Made by a program: the position numbers and the translations under genes
DNA from: an uncultured Clostridia bacterium
GTDB lineage: Bacteria; Bacillota; Clostridia; Christensenellales; UBA1242
Direction of reading: 5' to 3'
Assembly (NCBI GenBank): GCA_937911885.1
Contig: CALDPW010000081.1
Location: forward strand, 1 to 5,979
Length of the DNA: 5,979 nt
Part shown: positions 1 through 4,755 of the stretch, in pieces
Layout: the number at the start of each line of letters is the position of its first letter
Numbering within the stretch: position 1 is the stretch's first letter
Notes under the pieces: model-generated
Told to the model about the DNA's origin: nothing
Seen by the model: only the letters and a program-made list of their open reading frames with translations
The model's database searches: none

Positions 1-692
1 AACAAACAAAACTAAAACTTGAAAAAGAAGTTGTTGGTGTTTACATATCAGGACATCCACTGAGCAACTATTCACACAAATTTAAAGAATATAATTTAAC
101 TGGGGATATGTTGCAAATTGAAGCCGACGATGTTGAAAGTGCCTCGGATGAAGTTGATGATGACGACACCGTTTACGAAGGCTTAACTGATGGTATGGAA
201 GTTACATGTGGTGGTATTGTTACTGAAATTAAAAAATTGTTATCAAAGCGTGATAACAAAGAAATGGCTTTTGCTAAAATAGAAGATTTGTATGGAAACA
301 TTGATTTAATGTTCTTTCCACAAAGCTATACTAAAAACAAGGATAAGTTAAATATTGACTCGTTAGTTACAGTTTATGGCAAATTGAGCATACGTAGTGG
401 CGAAAAACCATGTGTTATGGTTGACAAGCTTGTTGAGTGGGACTTAAAGAGCAATGCAGAAGAAGTTAAAGAAAAAAGTATTAAAACACTTTATTTAAAA
501 TATGATATATCCAACATTAATCTTCATGATGATGTTTATAAAACATTAAAAACATATCCAGGATTTAGCCCTGTAACTGTTGTTGATATGAATGGAAAAG
601 CTTTTAAATTAAATTTAAATGTTAATCCAAATAGTTTTTTATTAAGTGAATTACATGCTTATATTCCAGATGAATATATTAAGCTAAAATAA
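1..692 (+). CDS. dnaE: DNA polymerase III alpha subunit DnaE, C-terminal part (5' end outside window)
   Basis: This is the last 229 codons of the replicative polymerase catalytic subunit, running in from the left edge in the frame that starts at base 3. The first readable residues include EKEVVGVYISGHPLSNY, the SGHPL signature that follows the helix-hairpin-helix region in DnaE. An OB-fold (tRNA_anti type) follows at about bases 195-440, with the family pattern of a GGIVTEIKK strand, MAFAKIEDLYGNIDLMFFP and a VYGKLSIRSGEKP strand. The last 75 or so residues form the short tail usual in Gram-positive DnaE and lack the longer E. coli tau-binding region. The polymerase and PHP domains lie outside the window. 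The preceding acidic stretch (about 123-180, Asp/Glu rich) looks like a linker. The stop TAA at 690-692 touches the shared terminator with the converging membrane-protein gene. Family identity is secure; the choice of DnaE over PolC rests on SGHPL followed by a C-terminal OB fold. Confidence 0.95.
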   Translation, partial: QTKLKLEKEVVGVYISGHPLSNYSHKFKEYNLTGDMLQIEADDVESASDEVDDDDTVYEGLTDGMEVTCGGIVTEIKKLLSKRDNKEMAFAKIEDLYGNIDLMFFPQSYTKNKDKLNIDSLVTVYGKLSIRSGEKPCVMVDKLVEWDLKSNAEEVKEKSIKTLYLKYDISNINLHDDVYKTLKTYPGFSPVTVVDMNGKAFKLNLNVNPNSFLLSELHAYIPDEYIKLK

Positions 693-719
693 AAAAGTGG
701 AAATTTATCCACTTTTTTT
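691..719. terminator. Bidirectional intrinsic terminator between dnaE and the DUF378 gene
   Basis: The inverted repeat AAAAAAGTGGA / TCCACTTTTTT has a six-base loop (702-707). Its core is AGTGGA (696-701) paired with TCCACT (708-713), and the flanking A and T runs extend the stem. There is a T run on the + strand (713-719) and an A run at 691-696 that becomes a T run on the minus strand, so one hairpin can end both converging transcripts. The dnaE stop (690-692) and the opposing stop (718-720) both lie at its edges. Confidence 0.85.
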
Positions 720-1014
720 ATTTTGTAGTATTACTATTGTTGTGTGTTTGGGTTAAATCATCATTATTTGTTAAGGATTGATTAGATGTGGTATTTGCAT
801 CCATTTTTTTTGGTAATTTTATTTTGCCCTTTGTTTTTATTAGAGCAAAACAAACAACAATGGCACACACACCAATAATAACATATACTATACGTGAAAA
901 TATGTTGGATTGGCTGCCAAACAACCCTGCGATAAAATCGTATTGCAACATTCCAATGCTTAACCAGTTTAGTGAACCTATCAACATAACAAAAAAACTA
1001 ATAACCGAAACCAT
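718..1014 (-). CDS. Small DUF378-type membrane protein with Asn/Thr-rich tail
   Basis: This is a 98-residue protein with two predicted membrane helices (about residues 2-22 and 41-60). It carries the DUF378 hallmarks: GSLNW in the first helix (13-17), a short loop with YDFIAGLFG (25-33), then SRIVYVIIGV opening the second helix. The biochemical role of the family is unknown. A basic patch (KTKGKIKLPKK, 60-70) follows the second helix and probably faces the cytoplasm. Residues 71-98 are a polar tail rich in Asn, Thr and Ser that typical DUF378 proteins lack. The start is chosen because AGGAG (1020-1024 on this strand) lies six bases before the ATG. The frame stays open upstream for about 17 codons but has no ATG, GTG or TTG there. 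A weak promoter may sit just before it (TTGCAT at 1058-1063 and AATACT at 1034-1039, 18-base spacer), since the upstream gene has its own terminator. Family assignment is from pattern recognition only. Confidence 0.8.
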   Translation of the reverse strand: MVSVISFFVMLIGSLNWLSIGMLQYDFIAGLFGSQSNIFSRIVYVIIGVCAIVVCFALIKTKGKIKLPKKMDANTTSNQSLTNNDDLTQTHNNSNTTK

Positions 1015-1061
1015 ATTTGCTCCTATTAGTTTTAGTATTTGATGTTTTGTTGTTTTTATGC

Positions 1062-1089
1062 AAAAAAACTAGCCAGTAGTGGCTAGTTT
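1062..1089 (-). terminator. Intrinsic terminator of the 85-residue protein gene (minus strand)
   Basis: A perfect 10-bp stem, AAACTAGCCA (1066-1075) with TGGCTAGTTT (1080-1089), closes a four-base loop. Read on the minus strand it is followed by seven T (complement of A1062-1068). The + strand has only three T after the stem, so it works in one direction. The TAG stop of the gene (1083-1085) lies inside the stem. Confidence 0.9.
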
Positions 1090-1340
1090 GCAATGCTTTG
1101 TAAAACCAATTTTTCAAATTCAATATTTTCAACAAAATCGGCTGCTTCAAATTTTGTTTGTTTATAAACAGTAAAATCTATTATGTGTTTATCCAAAATT
1201 ACAGGTGTTGGAATATCTAATTTTTCACAAAGAGAAATAACATAACTATCAAATTTGTGATAATCATAATTTTTAACTTTTATCTCTAAACTTTTTACAA
1301 TTTTTCCGTCTATTAAAATTTTTGCCCAAATTCTTATCAT
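1083..1340 (-). CDS. Conserved-looking small cytosolic protein of unknown function (85 aa)
   Basis: I cannot give this protein a named family. It begins MIRIWAKILIDGKIVKS, has a central IPTPVILDKHIIDF segment (43-56), and ends in an acidic and hydrophobic stretch with ADFVENIEFEKLVL (67-80). It has no signal peptide, membrane helix or zinc-type cysteine cluster (one Cys, at 38). The pattern suggests a compact alpha/beta fold; similar short proteins of about 80 residues occur in Bacillota, which I state from memory. A longer reading frame reaches base 1412, but the internal ATG at 1338-1340 is preferred. It has AAGGAT (1346-1351) five bases upstream, and the extra 24 codons would overlap the likely promoter. 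The gene is divergent from greA and separated from the next minus gene by its own terminator, so it is probably monocistronic. Confidence 0.75.
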   Translation of the reverse strand: MIRIWAKILIDGKIVKSLEIKVKNYDYHKFDSYVISLCEKLDIPTPVILDKHIIDFTVYKQTKFEAADFVENIEFEKLVLQSIAN

Positions 1341-1345
1341 AACTA

Positions 1346-1351
1346 TCCTTT
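1346..1351 (-). promoter_or_regulatory. Ribosome binding site fixing the start of the 85-residue protein
   Basis: AAGGAT on the minus strand lies five bases before the ATG at 1338-1340. No comparable site precedes the upstream in-frame start at 1412, so this decides the shorter start. Confidence 0.7.
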
Positions 1352-1383
1352 TTGTTGCATATAACAAAATAATTACTGTGTTT

Positions 1384-1412
1384 ATCTTACAATAAAAAAA
1401 TAATTTTAACAA
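1384..1412 (-). promoter_or_regulatory. Probable promoter of the 85-residue protein gene
   Basis: On the minus strand, TTGTTA (1407-1412) and TAAGAT (1384-1389) are separated by exactly 17 bases of T-rich sequence. Each box matches consensus at four of six positions. Transcription would start near 1377, leaving about 37 bases of leader before the ATG. In sequence this AT-rich, such boxes arise often by chance, so the main support is position. Confidence 0.45.
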
Positions 1413-1416
1413 GTAT

Positions 1417-1445
1417 TTGACAAATTTTAATTAATAATATAAACT
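1417..1445 (+). promoter_or_regulatory. Possible + strand promoter upstream of the intergenic hairpin
   Basis: A perfect -35 box TTGACA (1417-1422) is followed by TATAAA (1438-1443, 15-base spacer) or TAAACT (1440-1445, optimal 17-base spacer). Its start point would lie near 1450, just before the GC-richer island and its hairpin. It is back to back with the minus promoter at 1384-1412, only four bases apart, so the two could compete for RNA polymerase. Confidence 0.35.
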
Positions 1446-1449
1446 TGTT

Positions 1450-1502
1450 CACGGTTAGGGGTTGGAGCAATATTTAATTGCAAAAACATTCCTAATTTTT
1501 TA
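1450..1502 (+). ncRNA. Candidate short RNA in the greA upstream region
   Basis: If the boxes at 1417-1445 are used, the hairpin and T run ending at about 1501 would define a transcript of roughly 50 bases that encodes no protein. The island (about 1447-1495) has runs such as TTAGGGGT and GTTGGAGC that stand out from flanks made almost only of A and T, which hints at selection. I recognise no known RNA family. It could instead be a greA leader attenuator, or the antisense of a short minus-strand frame. Confidence 0.25.
1455..1501 (+). terminator. Terminator-like two-part hairpin with T run
   Basis: The outer stem TTAGGGGT (1455-1462) pairs with ATTCCTAA (1488-1495): eight pairs, two of them G-U. 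An internal loop (1463-1466 opposite 1482-1487) leads to the inner stem GCAAT (1467-1471) with ATTGC (1477-1481) around a five-base loop. Six T (1496-1501) follow at once on the + strand; no T run follows on the minus strand. No + strand gene precedes it, since the nearest upstream gene is on the other strand, which makes its presence odd. Confidence 0.5.
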
Positions 1503-1572
1503 ATGTTTATTTTTAGTTTATTTGCATAATAATAATTATCAAAAAAATATTTATATTGTAAGTTAATTATTA

Positions 1573-1601
1573 TTGACTTAATACTAAAACTAATATATAA
1601 T
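1573..1601 (+). promoter_or_regulatory. Strong promoter of greA
   Basis: TTGACT (1573-1578, five of six matches) and a perfect TATAAT (1596-1601) are separated by an optimal 17 bases. The expected transcription start is near 1608, about 29 bases before the greA ATG, which leaves room for the AAAGGGG ribosome binding site at 1622-1628. This is the best promoter match in the window. Confidence 0.8.
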
Positions 1602-1636
1602 TCAATTTCAAAATATATAATAAAGGGGCTAAAACA

Positions 1637-2110
1637 ATGGCAAACGAAGAATACTTAACAAAAGAAGGTTATAAGGAATTAGAGGAAAGACTTGAATATT
1701 TAAAAACAACTGCAAGAGTTGAAGTTGCTAACAAAATTGAAGTTGCTCGTAGCTTTGGTGATATTAGCGAAAATTCAGAATATGATGCTGCTAGAGAAGA
1801 AGAAGCTTTGGTAGAGCAAGAAATTCAAGAAATTACCAACACATTACGTAATGCTAAAATTATTAGCAAAGTTAAAACCGAAAATGGTAAAATTACTGTT
1901 GGTTGCACTGTTACTGTTTTAGACCTTGGCTATAACGAAGAACTTACCCTAAAAATTATGGGAAGCTTTGAAGCTGATCCAACAAAAGGATTAATTAGCA
2001 ATGAAAGCCCTCTTGGTCAAGCATTGCTAGGCAAAGAAAAGGGTGACACTGTTGAAGTTGCAACTCCACAAAATATTGAAAAATATAAAATTTTAGCTGT
2101 TAAAGCTTAA
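1637..2110 (+). CDS. greA: Transcription elongation factor GreA
   Basis: GreA enters the secondary channel of backtracked RNA polymerase and stimulates cleavage of the nascent transcript's 3' end, rescuing stalled complexes. The 157 residues match the usual length of about 158. Residues 1-75 form the coiled-coil hairpin. Its tip carries the signature FGDISENSEYDAAREEEAL (40-58), including Asp42 and Glu45, the equivalents of E. coli Asp41 and Glu44 that help place the catalytic metal. Residues 80-157 are the FKBP-like domain, with the conserved SPLGQALLGKEKGDTVEV block (124-141). The start has AAAGGGG (1622-1628) eight bases upstream. The gene is a single-gene unit with its own promoter and terminator. 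It looks complete and ordinary in every motif. Confidence 0.98.
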   Translation: MANEEYLTKEGYKELEERLEYLKTTARVEVANKIEVARSFGDISENSEYDAAREEEALVEQEIQEITNTLRNAKIISKVKTENGKITVGCTVTVLDLGYNEELTLKIMGSFEADPTKGLISNESPLGQALLGKEKGDTVEVATPQNIEKYKILAVKA

Positions 2111-2111
2111 C

Positions 2112-2139
2112 AAAAAGAACCAAATTTTGGTTCTTTTTT
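2112..2139 (+). terminator. Intrinsic terminator of greA
   Basis: AAAAAGAACC (2112-2121) pairs with GGTTCTTTTT (2129-2138). The loop is AAATTTT, part of which can also pair. The stem ends in a six-T run (2134-2139) one base after the greA stop. The A run on the other side gives some symmetry, but no minus gene ends here. Confidence 0.9.
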
Positions 2140-2172
2140 GTTTTATTTATAGTGTATAAAATTAATATTAGT

Positions 2173-2201
2173 TTGGTAAAAGAATAATTATGTGTTAAAA
2201 T
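2173..2201 (+). promoter_or_regulatory. Promoter of the holB-ricT-trmN6-rsmI operon
   Basis: TTGGTA (2173-2178) and TAAAAT (2196-2201) have an optimal 17-base spacer, and TGT just before the -10 box (2193-2195) makes an extended -10 element. The predicted start point, near 2208, is only about four bases before the holB ATG. A second AT-rich box, TATAAA at 2155-2160, could give a longer leader but lacks a properly placed -35. Confidence 0.55.
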
Positions 2202-2211
2202 TATTTTAGTT

Positions 2212-3186
2212 ATGAAATTTGTTAATTTGTTTAATGATTGTAAACTTAATAATATAATAAACATGGATAAGCAGAATCAAACAGTTAGCCATGCTTATTT
2301 GCTTTGTGGGCAGGATGAAATTTATTTAAATTATCTAGCTAACGAATTGGCTCGTAAGTTGTTAACCGATGACCATAACGAGGATTGTGGCTGTTCAACA
2401 TGTAAAAAAATTACTAATTTTATTCATTCCGATGTTTTAACTTATCCTAAGGATAATGCAATGTTGGTTGTTGATGATATTAATCAGGTTGTTGAGCAAA
2501 GTTTTGTTTATCCTTTGGAAGGTAACAAAAAAGTATTTATATTAAAAAACTTTGACGTGTGCACCGTGCAGGCTCAAAACAAATTATTAAAAACATTGGA
2601 AGAACCAAACGATTATGTTACCTTTATTTTAACAACAACTGTGCCTAGTGCTGTGTTGCCAACTATTAAAAGCAGAACAAAAATTATTGATATTGAACCT
2701 GTTTTGTTAGATGGTGTTAAAAGATTTTTAAAATCAAATTTTGATCTTAAAGGTTCTGAGTTTGAAACTTATGCTATTAGCTCAAATCAAAACTTAACAC
2801 GATTAATAAAAATTGTTAACGATGCTGATTTTTTAAAAATAAAAGCAGTGGTGGTCGATGTGTTTGTTAACATGCAATCAAGCTCGGATATTTTAAAATA
2901 TTCAAGCAAGTTATGTTCGTATAAGGGCAAATTAAACGAAATTTTAGATGAATTTAACTTGGTTATTAGGGATTTAAGTTTTATTGTTACTAATAATTCG
3001 GGTTTAGTATTAAATCAACAAAATTTAAACATATTACAAAAATCAAATTATTCACTTAAAGCATTAAATGATATTTGCAAGTTAGTTTTGCTTAGTCAGG
3101 CTAAATTAAAATCAAATTGCAATCCTAATGCAGTGGTTGATAGTTTGTTACTTGGTATGTTGGAGGCGAAATATAAATGGAAGTAG
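2212..3186 (+). CDS. holB: DNA polymerase III delta prime subunit (clamp loader)
   Basis: Delta prime is the non-motor ATPase-fold subunit of the clamp loader that places the sliding clamp on primed DNA with DnaX and HolA. The 324 residues fit the family (about 330). Recognisable parts are SHAYLL (26-31) before the nucleotide-binding loop, LEGNKKVFIL (102-111), and AQNKLLKTLEEPNDYVTFIL (121-140), then TIKSR (151-155) near the sensor region, followed by the helical collar domain. The Walker A loop is lost (CGQDEIYLN, no GK[S/T]), as expected for a subunit that does not hydrolyse ATP. Zinc ligands look incomplete: C59, C61 and C64 remain, and Thr52 stands near the usual first Cys. Cys of the SRC motif is Thr (SRT, 154-156). 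The start fits the family N-terminus but has no Shine-Dalgarno. It overlaps ricT by 10 bases and starts the operon. Confidence 0.93.
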   Translation: MKFVNLFNDCKLNNIINMDKQNQTVSHAYLLCGQDEIYLNYLANELARKLLTDDHNEDCGCSTCKKITNFIHSDVLTYPKDNAMLVVDDINQVVEQSFVYPLEGNKKVFILKNFDVCTVQAQNKLLKTLEEPNDYVTFILTTTVPSAVLPTIKSRTKIIDIEPVLLDGVKRFLKSNFDLKGSEFETYAISSNQNLTRLIKIVNDADFLKIKAVVVDVFVNMQSSSDILKYSSKLCSYKGKLNEILDEFNLVIRDLSFIVTNNSGLVLNQQNLNILQKSNYSLKALNDICKLVLLSQAKLKSNCNPNAVVDSLLLGMLEAKYKWK

Positions 3187-4106
3187 TAGGAATTAAGTTT
3201 AAAAACAACAGTAAACTATATTACTTTTTACCAAATGGTTTAAAACTTAGCGAAAATGATAAGGTGGTTGTTGAAACTCCAAATGGCAAAGATATTGCAT
3301 TTGTTAAACGTGAAGCTTTTGAACTTACTGAGGAGTTTGAAGAACCATTAAAACCAATTTTGCGCATTGCAACAAAAAAAGATATTGCCGATAAAGAAAA
3401 GTTGGAACAAAAAAGAGATAACGTTTTATTAGTTACTCGTGAATTGATTTCAAGTTTAAAGCTTGATATGAAAATTGTTGATGTTGAATTTACTTTAGAT
3501 GGCCAAAAAATTATTATAAGTTATGTGTGCGAAGATAGAGTTGATTTTAGGGATTTGGTTAAGGAACTTGCTTCAAAATTAAAGGTGAGAATTGAACTTA
3601 AACAAATTGGAATTAGAGATCAAGCCAAAATAGTTGGTGGAATTGGTATTTGTGGTCAACCATGTTGTTGTGGCAGATTTTTAAGTGACTTTAACAAAGT
3701 TAGTATTAAAATGGCTAAAAATCAAAATTTATCATTAAATCCAACTAAAATTAGTGGGGTTTGTGGCAGACTTATGTGTTGCCTAGAATATGAAAACGAA
3801 ACTTATGCTAAGGCATTGGAAGTAATGCCAAAAATAAACAGCACAGTAAGCACACCAGATGGTGAGGGTGTTGTTATTTATAATGACATTTTAAACAAAA
3901 AATGTTCAGTAAAATTTAGTGGTGACGATGTTAAAATTGTGGAATATGCTGTTGAAGATATTAAGTTTTCTAAACCTGCAATTTCAAAGGTGGAACAACC
4001 AGCACCACAGCCTGTTGTTGAACAAACCGAAATAATTGAAGAAAAACCTAGTGTTGAAAAATCTAAAAAGAAATCTAAACACGGAAAAAAGAAAAAGAAT
4101 GATTAA
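3177..4106 (+). CDS. ricT: RicT/YaaT, PSP1-domain iron-sulfur protein of the RNase Y-associated complex
   Basis: RicT (YaaT) acts in Bacillus with RicA and RicF. This complex carries iron-sulfur clusters and directs RNase Y to process certain mRNAs; YaaT is also linked to biofilm, competence and sporulation signalling. The 309-residue protein has an N-terminal beta-rich part (1-60), then the PSP1 C-terminal domain. Its two cysteine blocks are GICGQPCCCGRF (157-168) and GVCGRLMCCLEYE (194-206), matching the cluster-ligand region. Residues 215-265 form a small beta domain. Residues 266-309 are a disordered Pro/Glu then Lys-rich tail ending KSKKKSKHGKKKKND. The ATG lies within the end of holB, with GGAGG (3162-3166) ten bases upstream, so translation is probably coupled. 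No ricA or ricF gene is in the window. The family call is secure; its partners in this organism are inferred. Confidence 0.93.
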   Translation: MEVVGIKFKNNSKLYYFLPNGLKLSENDKVVVETPNGKDIAFVKREAFELTEEFEEPLKPILRIATKKDIADKEKLEQKRDNVLLVTRELISSLKLDMKIVDVEFTLDGQKIIISYVCEDRVDFRDLVKELASKLKVRIELKQIGIRDQAKIVGGIGICGQPCCCGRFLSDFNKVSIKMAKNQNLSLNPTKISGVCGRLMCCLEYENETYAKALEVMPKINSTVSTPDGEGVVIYNDILNKKCSVKFSGDDVKIVEYAVEDIKFSKPAISKVEQPAPQPVVEQTEIIEEKPSVEKSKKKSKHGKKKKND

Positions 4107-4752
4107 ACCAAATGAACGATTAGACGATTTGCAGTTTAATAATTTATTTATAATTCAAAATAAAGATGGATATTGTTTTACATCCGATGCTGTTGCTCTT
4201 GCAAACTTTGTTAGGGGTGGGGTTAAGGATACAATGGTTGATTTGTGTTCAGGCTCGGGAATTATTGGCATTTTAGCCCAAGCAAAAATAAACGCAAAAC
4301 ATGTTTATTTGGTTGAATTGCAATCCAGTTTGGCAAATATGAGCGAGCGTAGTGTTGAATATAACAAATTAAATAATGTTACAGTTATAAACAAACCATT
4401 GCAAAACATTCACAAAACAATTGGTTCAAATTTTGAAATTGTTGTTTGCAACCCACCATATAAAATTGATAAAACAGGTGGTGTATCAGAAAACAAAGAA
4501 ATTGCAATATGTAAAAACGAATTAACAGTAACTTTGGATGAAATTGTAAAAGAAGCAAGTTCTTTACTTAAATTTGGTGGCAGGTTTTATACTTGTAACA
4601 AAGAAGATCGCTTGGTTGATTTGTTGGTTAGTATGCGAAATTACAAAATTGAGCCAAAAGTTATTAAGTTTTTAAAAAGTGAAAAAGGAGCTTCAATTGT
4701 TTTAGTTGAAGGAAAAAAAGGAGGCAAGGCTGGCGTAAAAATCCAGTTTTAA
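4099..4752 (+). CDS. trmN6: tRNA1(Val) A37 N6-methyltransferase family (YabB/TrmN6)
   Basis: This is a class I SAM-dependent adenine-N6 methyltransferase, 217 residues. In E. coli the homologue (YfiC/TrmN6) methylates A37 of tRNA1(Val); the exact tRNA here is inferred. The N-terminus NERLDDLQFNNLFIIQNKDGYCF (5-27) is the family opening. Motif I is VDLCSGSGIIGIL (47-59), an acidic residue (Glu73) ends the next strand, and the catalytic NPPY is at 118-121, after VVC. The block KEIAICKNELTVTLDEIV (133-150) is also characteristic. The frame is open 21 codons further upstream inside ricT, but the family start and the 8-base ATG...TAA overlap favour 4099. The ribosome binding site is only the A/G-rich stretch encoding the RicT Lys tail. 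The protein stops soon after EGKKGGKAGVKIQF, shorter than homologues of about 245 residues, which run on roughly 25 more. Confidence 0.9.
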   Translation: MIKPNERLDDLQFNNLFIIQNKDGYCFTSDAVALANFVRGGVKDTMVDLCSGSGIIGILAQAKINAKHVYLVELQSSLANMSERSVEYNKLNNVTVINKPLQNIHKTIGSNFEIVVCNPPYKIDKTGGVSENKEIAICKNELTVTLDEIVKEASSLLKFGGRFYTCNKEDRLVDLLVSMRNYKIEPKVIKFLKSEKGASIVLVEGKKGGKAGVKIQF

Positions 4753-4755
4753 GCT
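4718..4755 (+). promoter_or_regulatory. Distant Shine-Dalgarno and hairpin before rsmI
   Basis: AAGGAGG (4718-4724), a perfect Shine-Dalgarno, lies inside the end of trmN6, 31 bases before the rsmI ATG and too far for direct use. Between them, AAGGCTGG (4726-4733) can pair with CCAGTTTT (4743-4750), eight pairs including two G-U, with a nine-base loop. If folded, only six unpaired bases would separate the two signals. The close upstream region has no other site. The alternative is simple reinitiation after the trmN6 stop three bases upstream. Confidence 0.4.

Noticed and set aside
788..1042. + strand open frame of 84 codons
   Set aside because: It lies antisense to the DUF378-type gene, which has membrane-protein family features and a good ribosome binding site; this frame has neither.
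1341..1412. Longer N-terminus for the 85-residue protein
   Set aside because: The extra 24 residues have no ribosome site, start inside the probable promoter, and read as AT-rich noncoding sequence.
4084..4092. A AAA AAG slippery heptamer in frame near the end of ricT (the dnaX type)
   Set aside because: A -1 shift meets TGA after three codons (GAA AAA GAA) and does not fuse to trmN6, and no stimulatory stem follows; Lys-rich AT-rich codons produce it by chance.
4036..4098. Longer TrmN6 start within ricT
   Set aside because: The added residues are only the out-of-frame reading of the RicT Lys-rich codons, and the family begins at NERLDDLQ.
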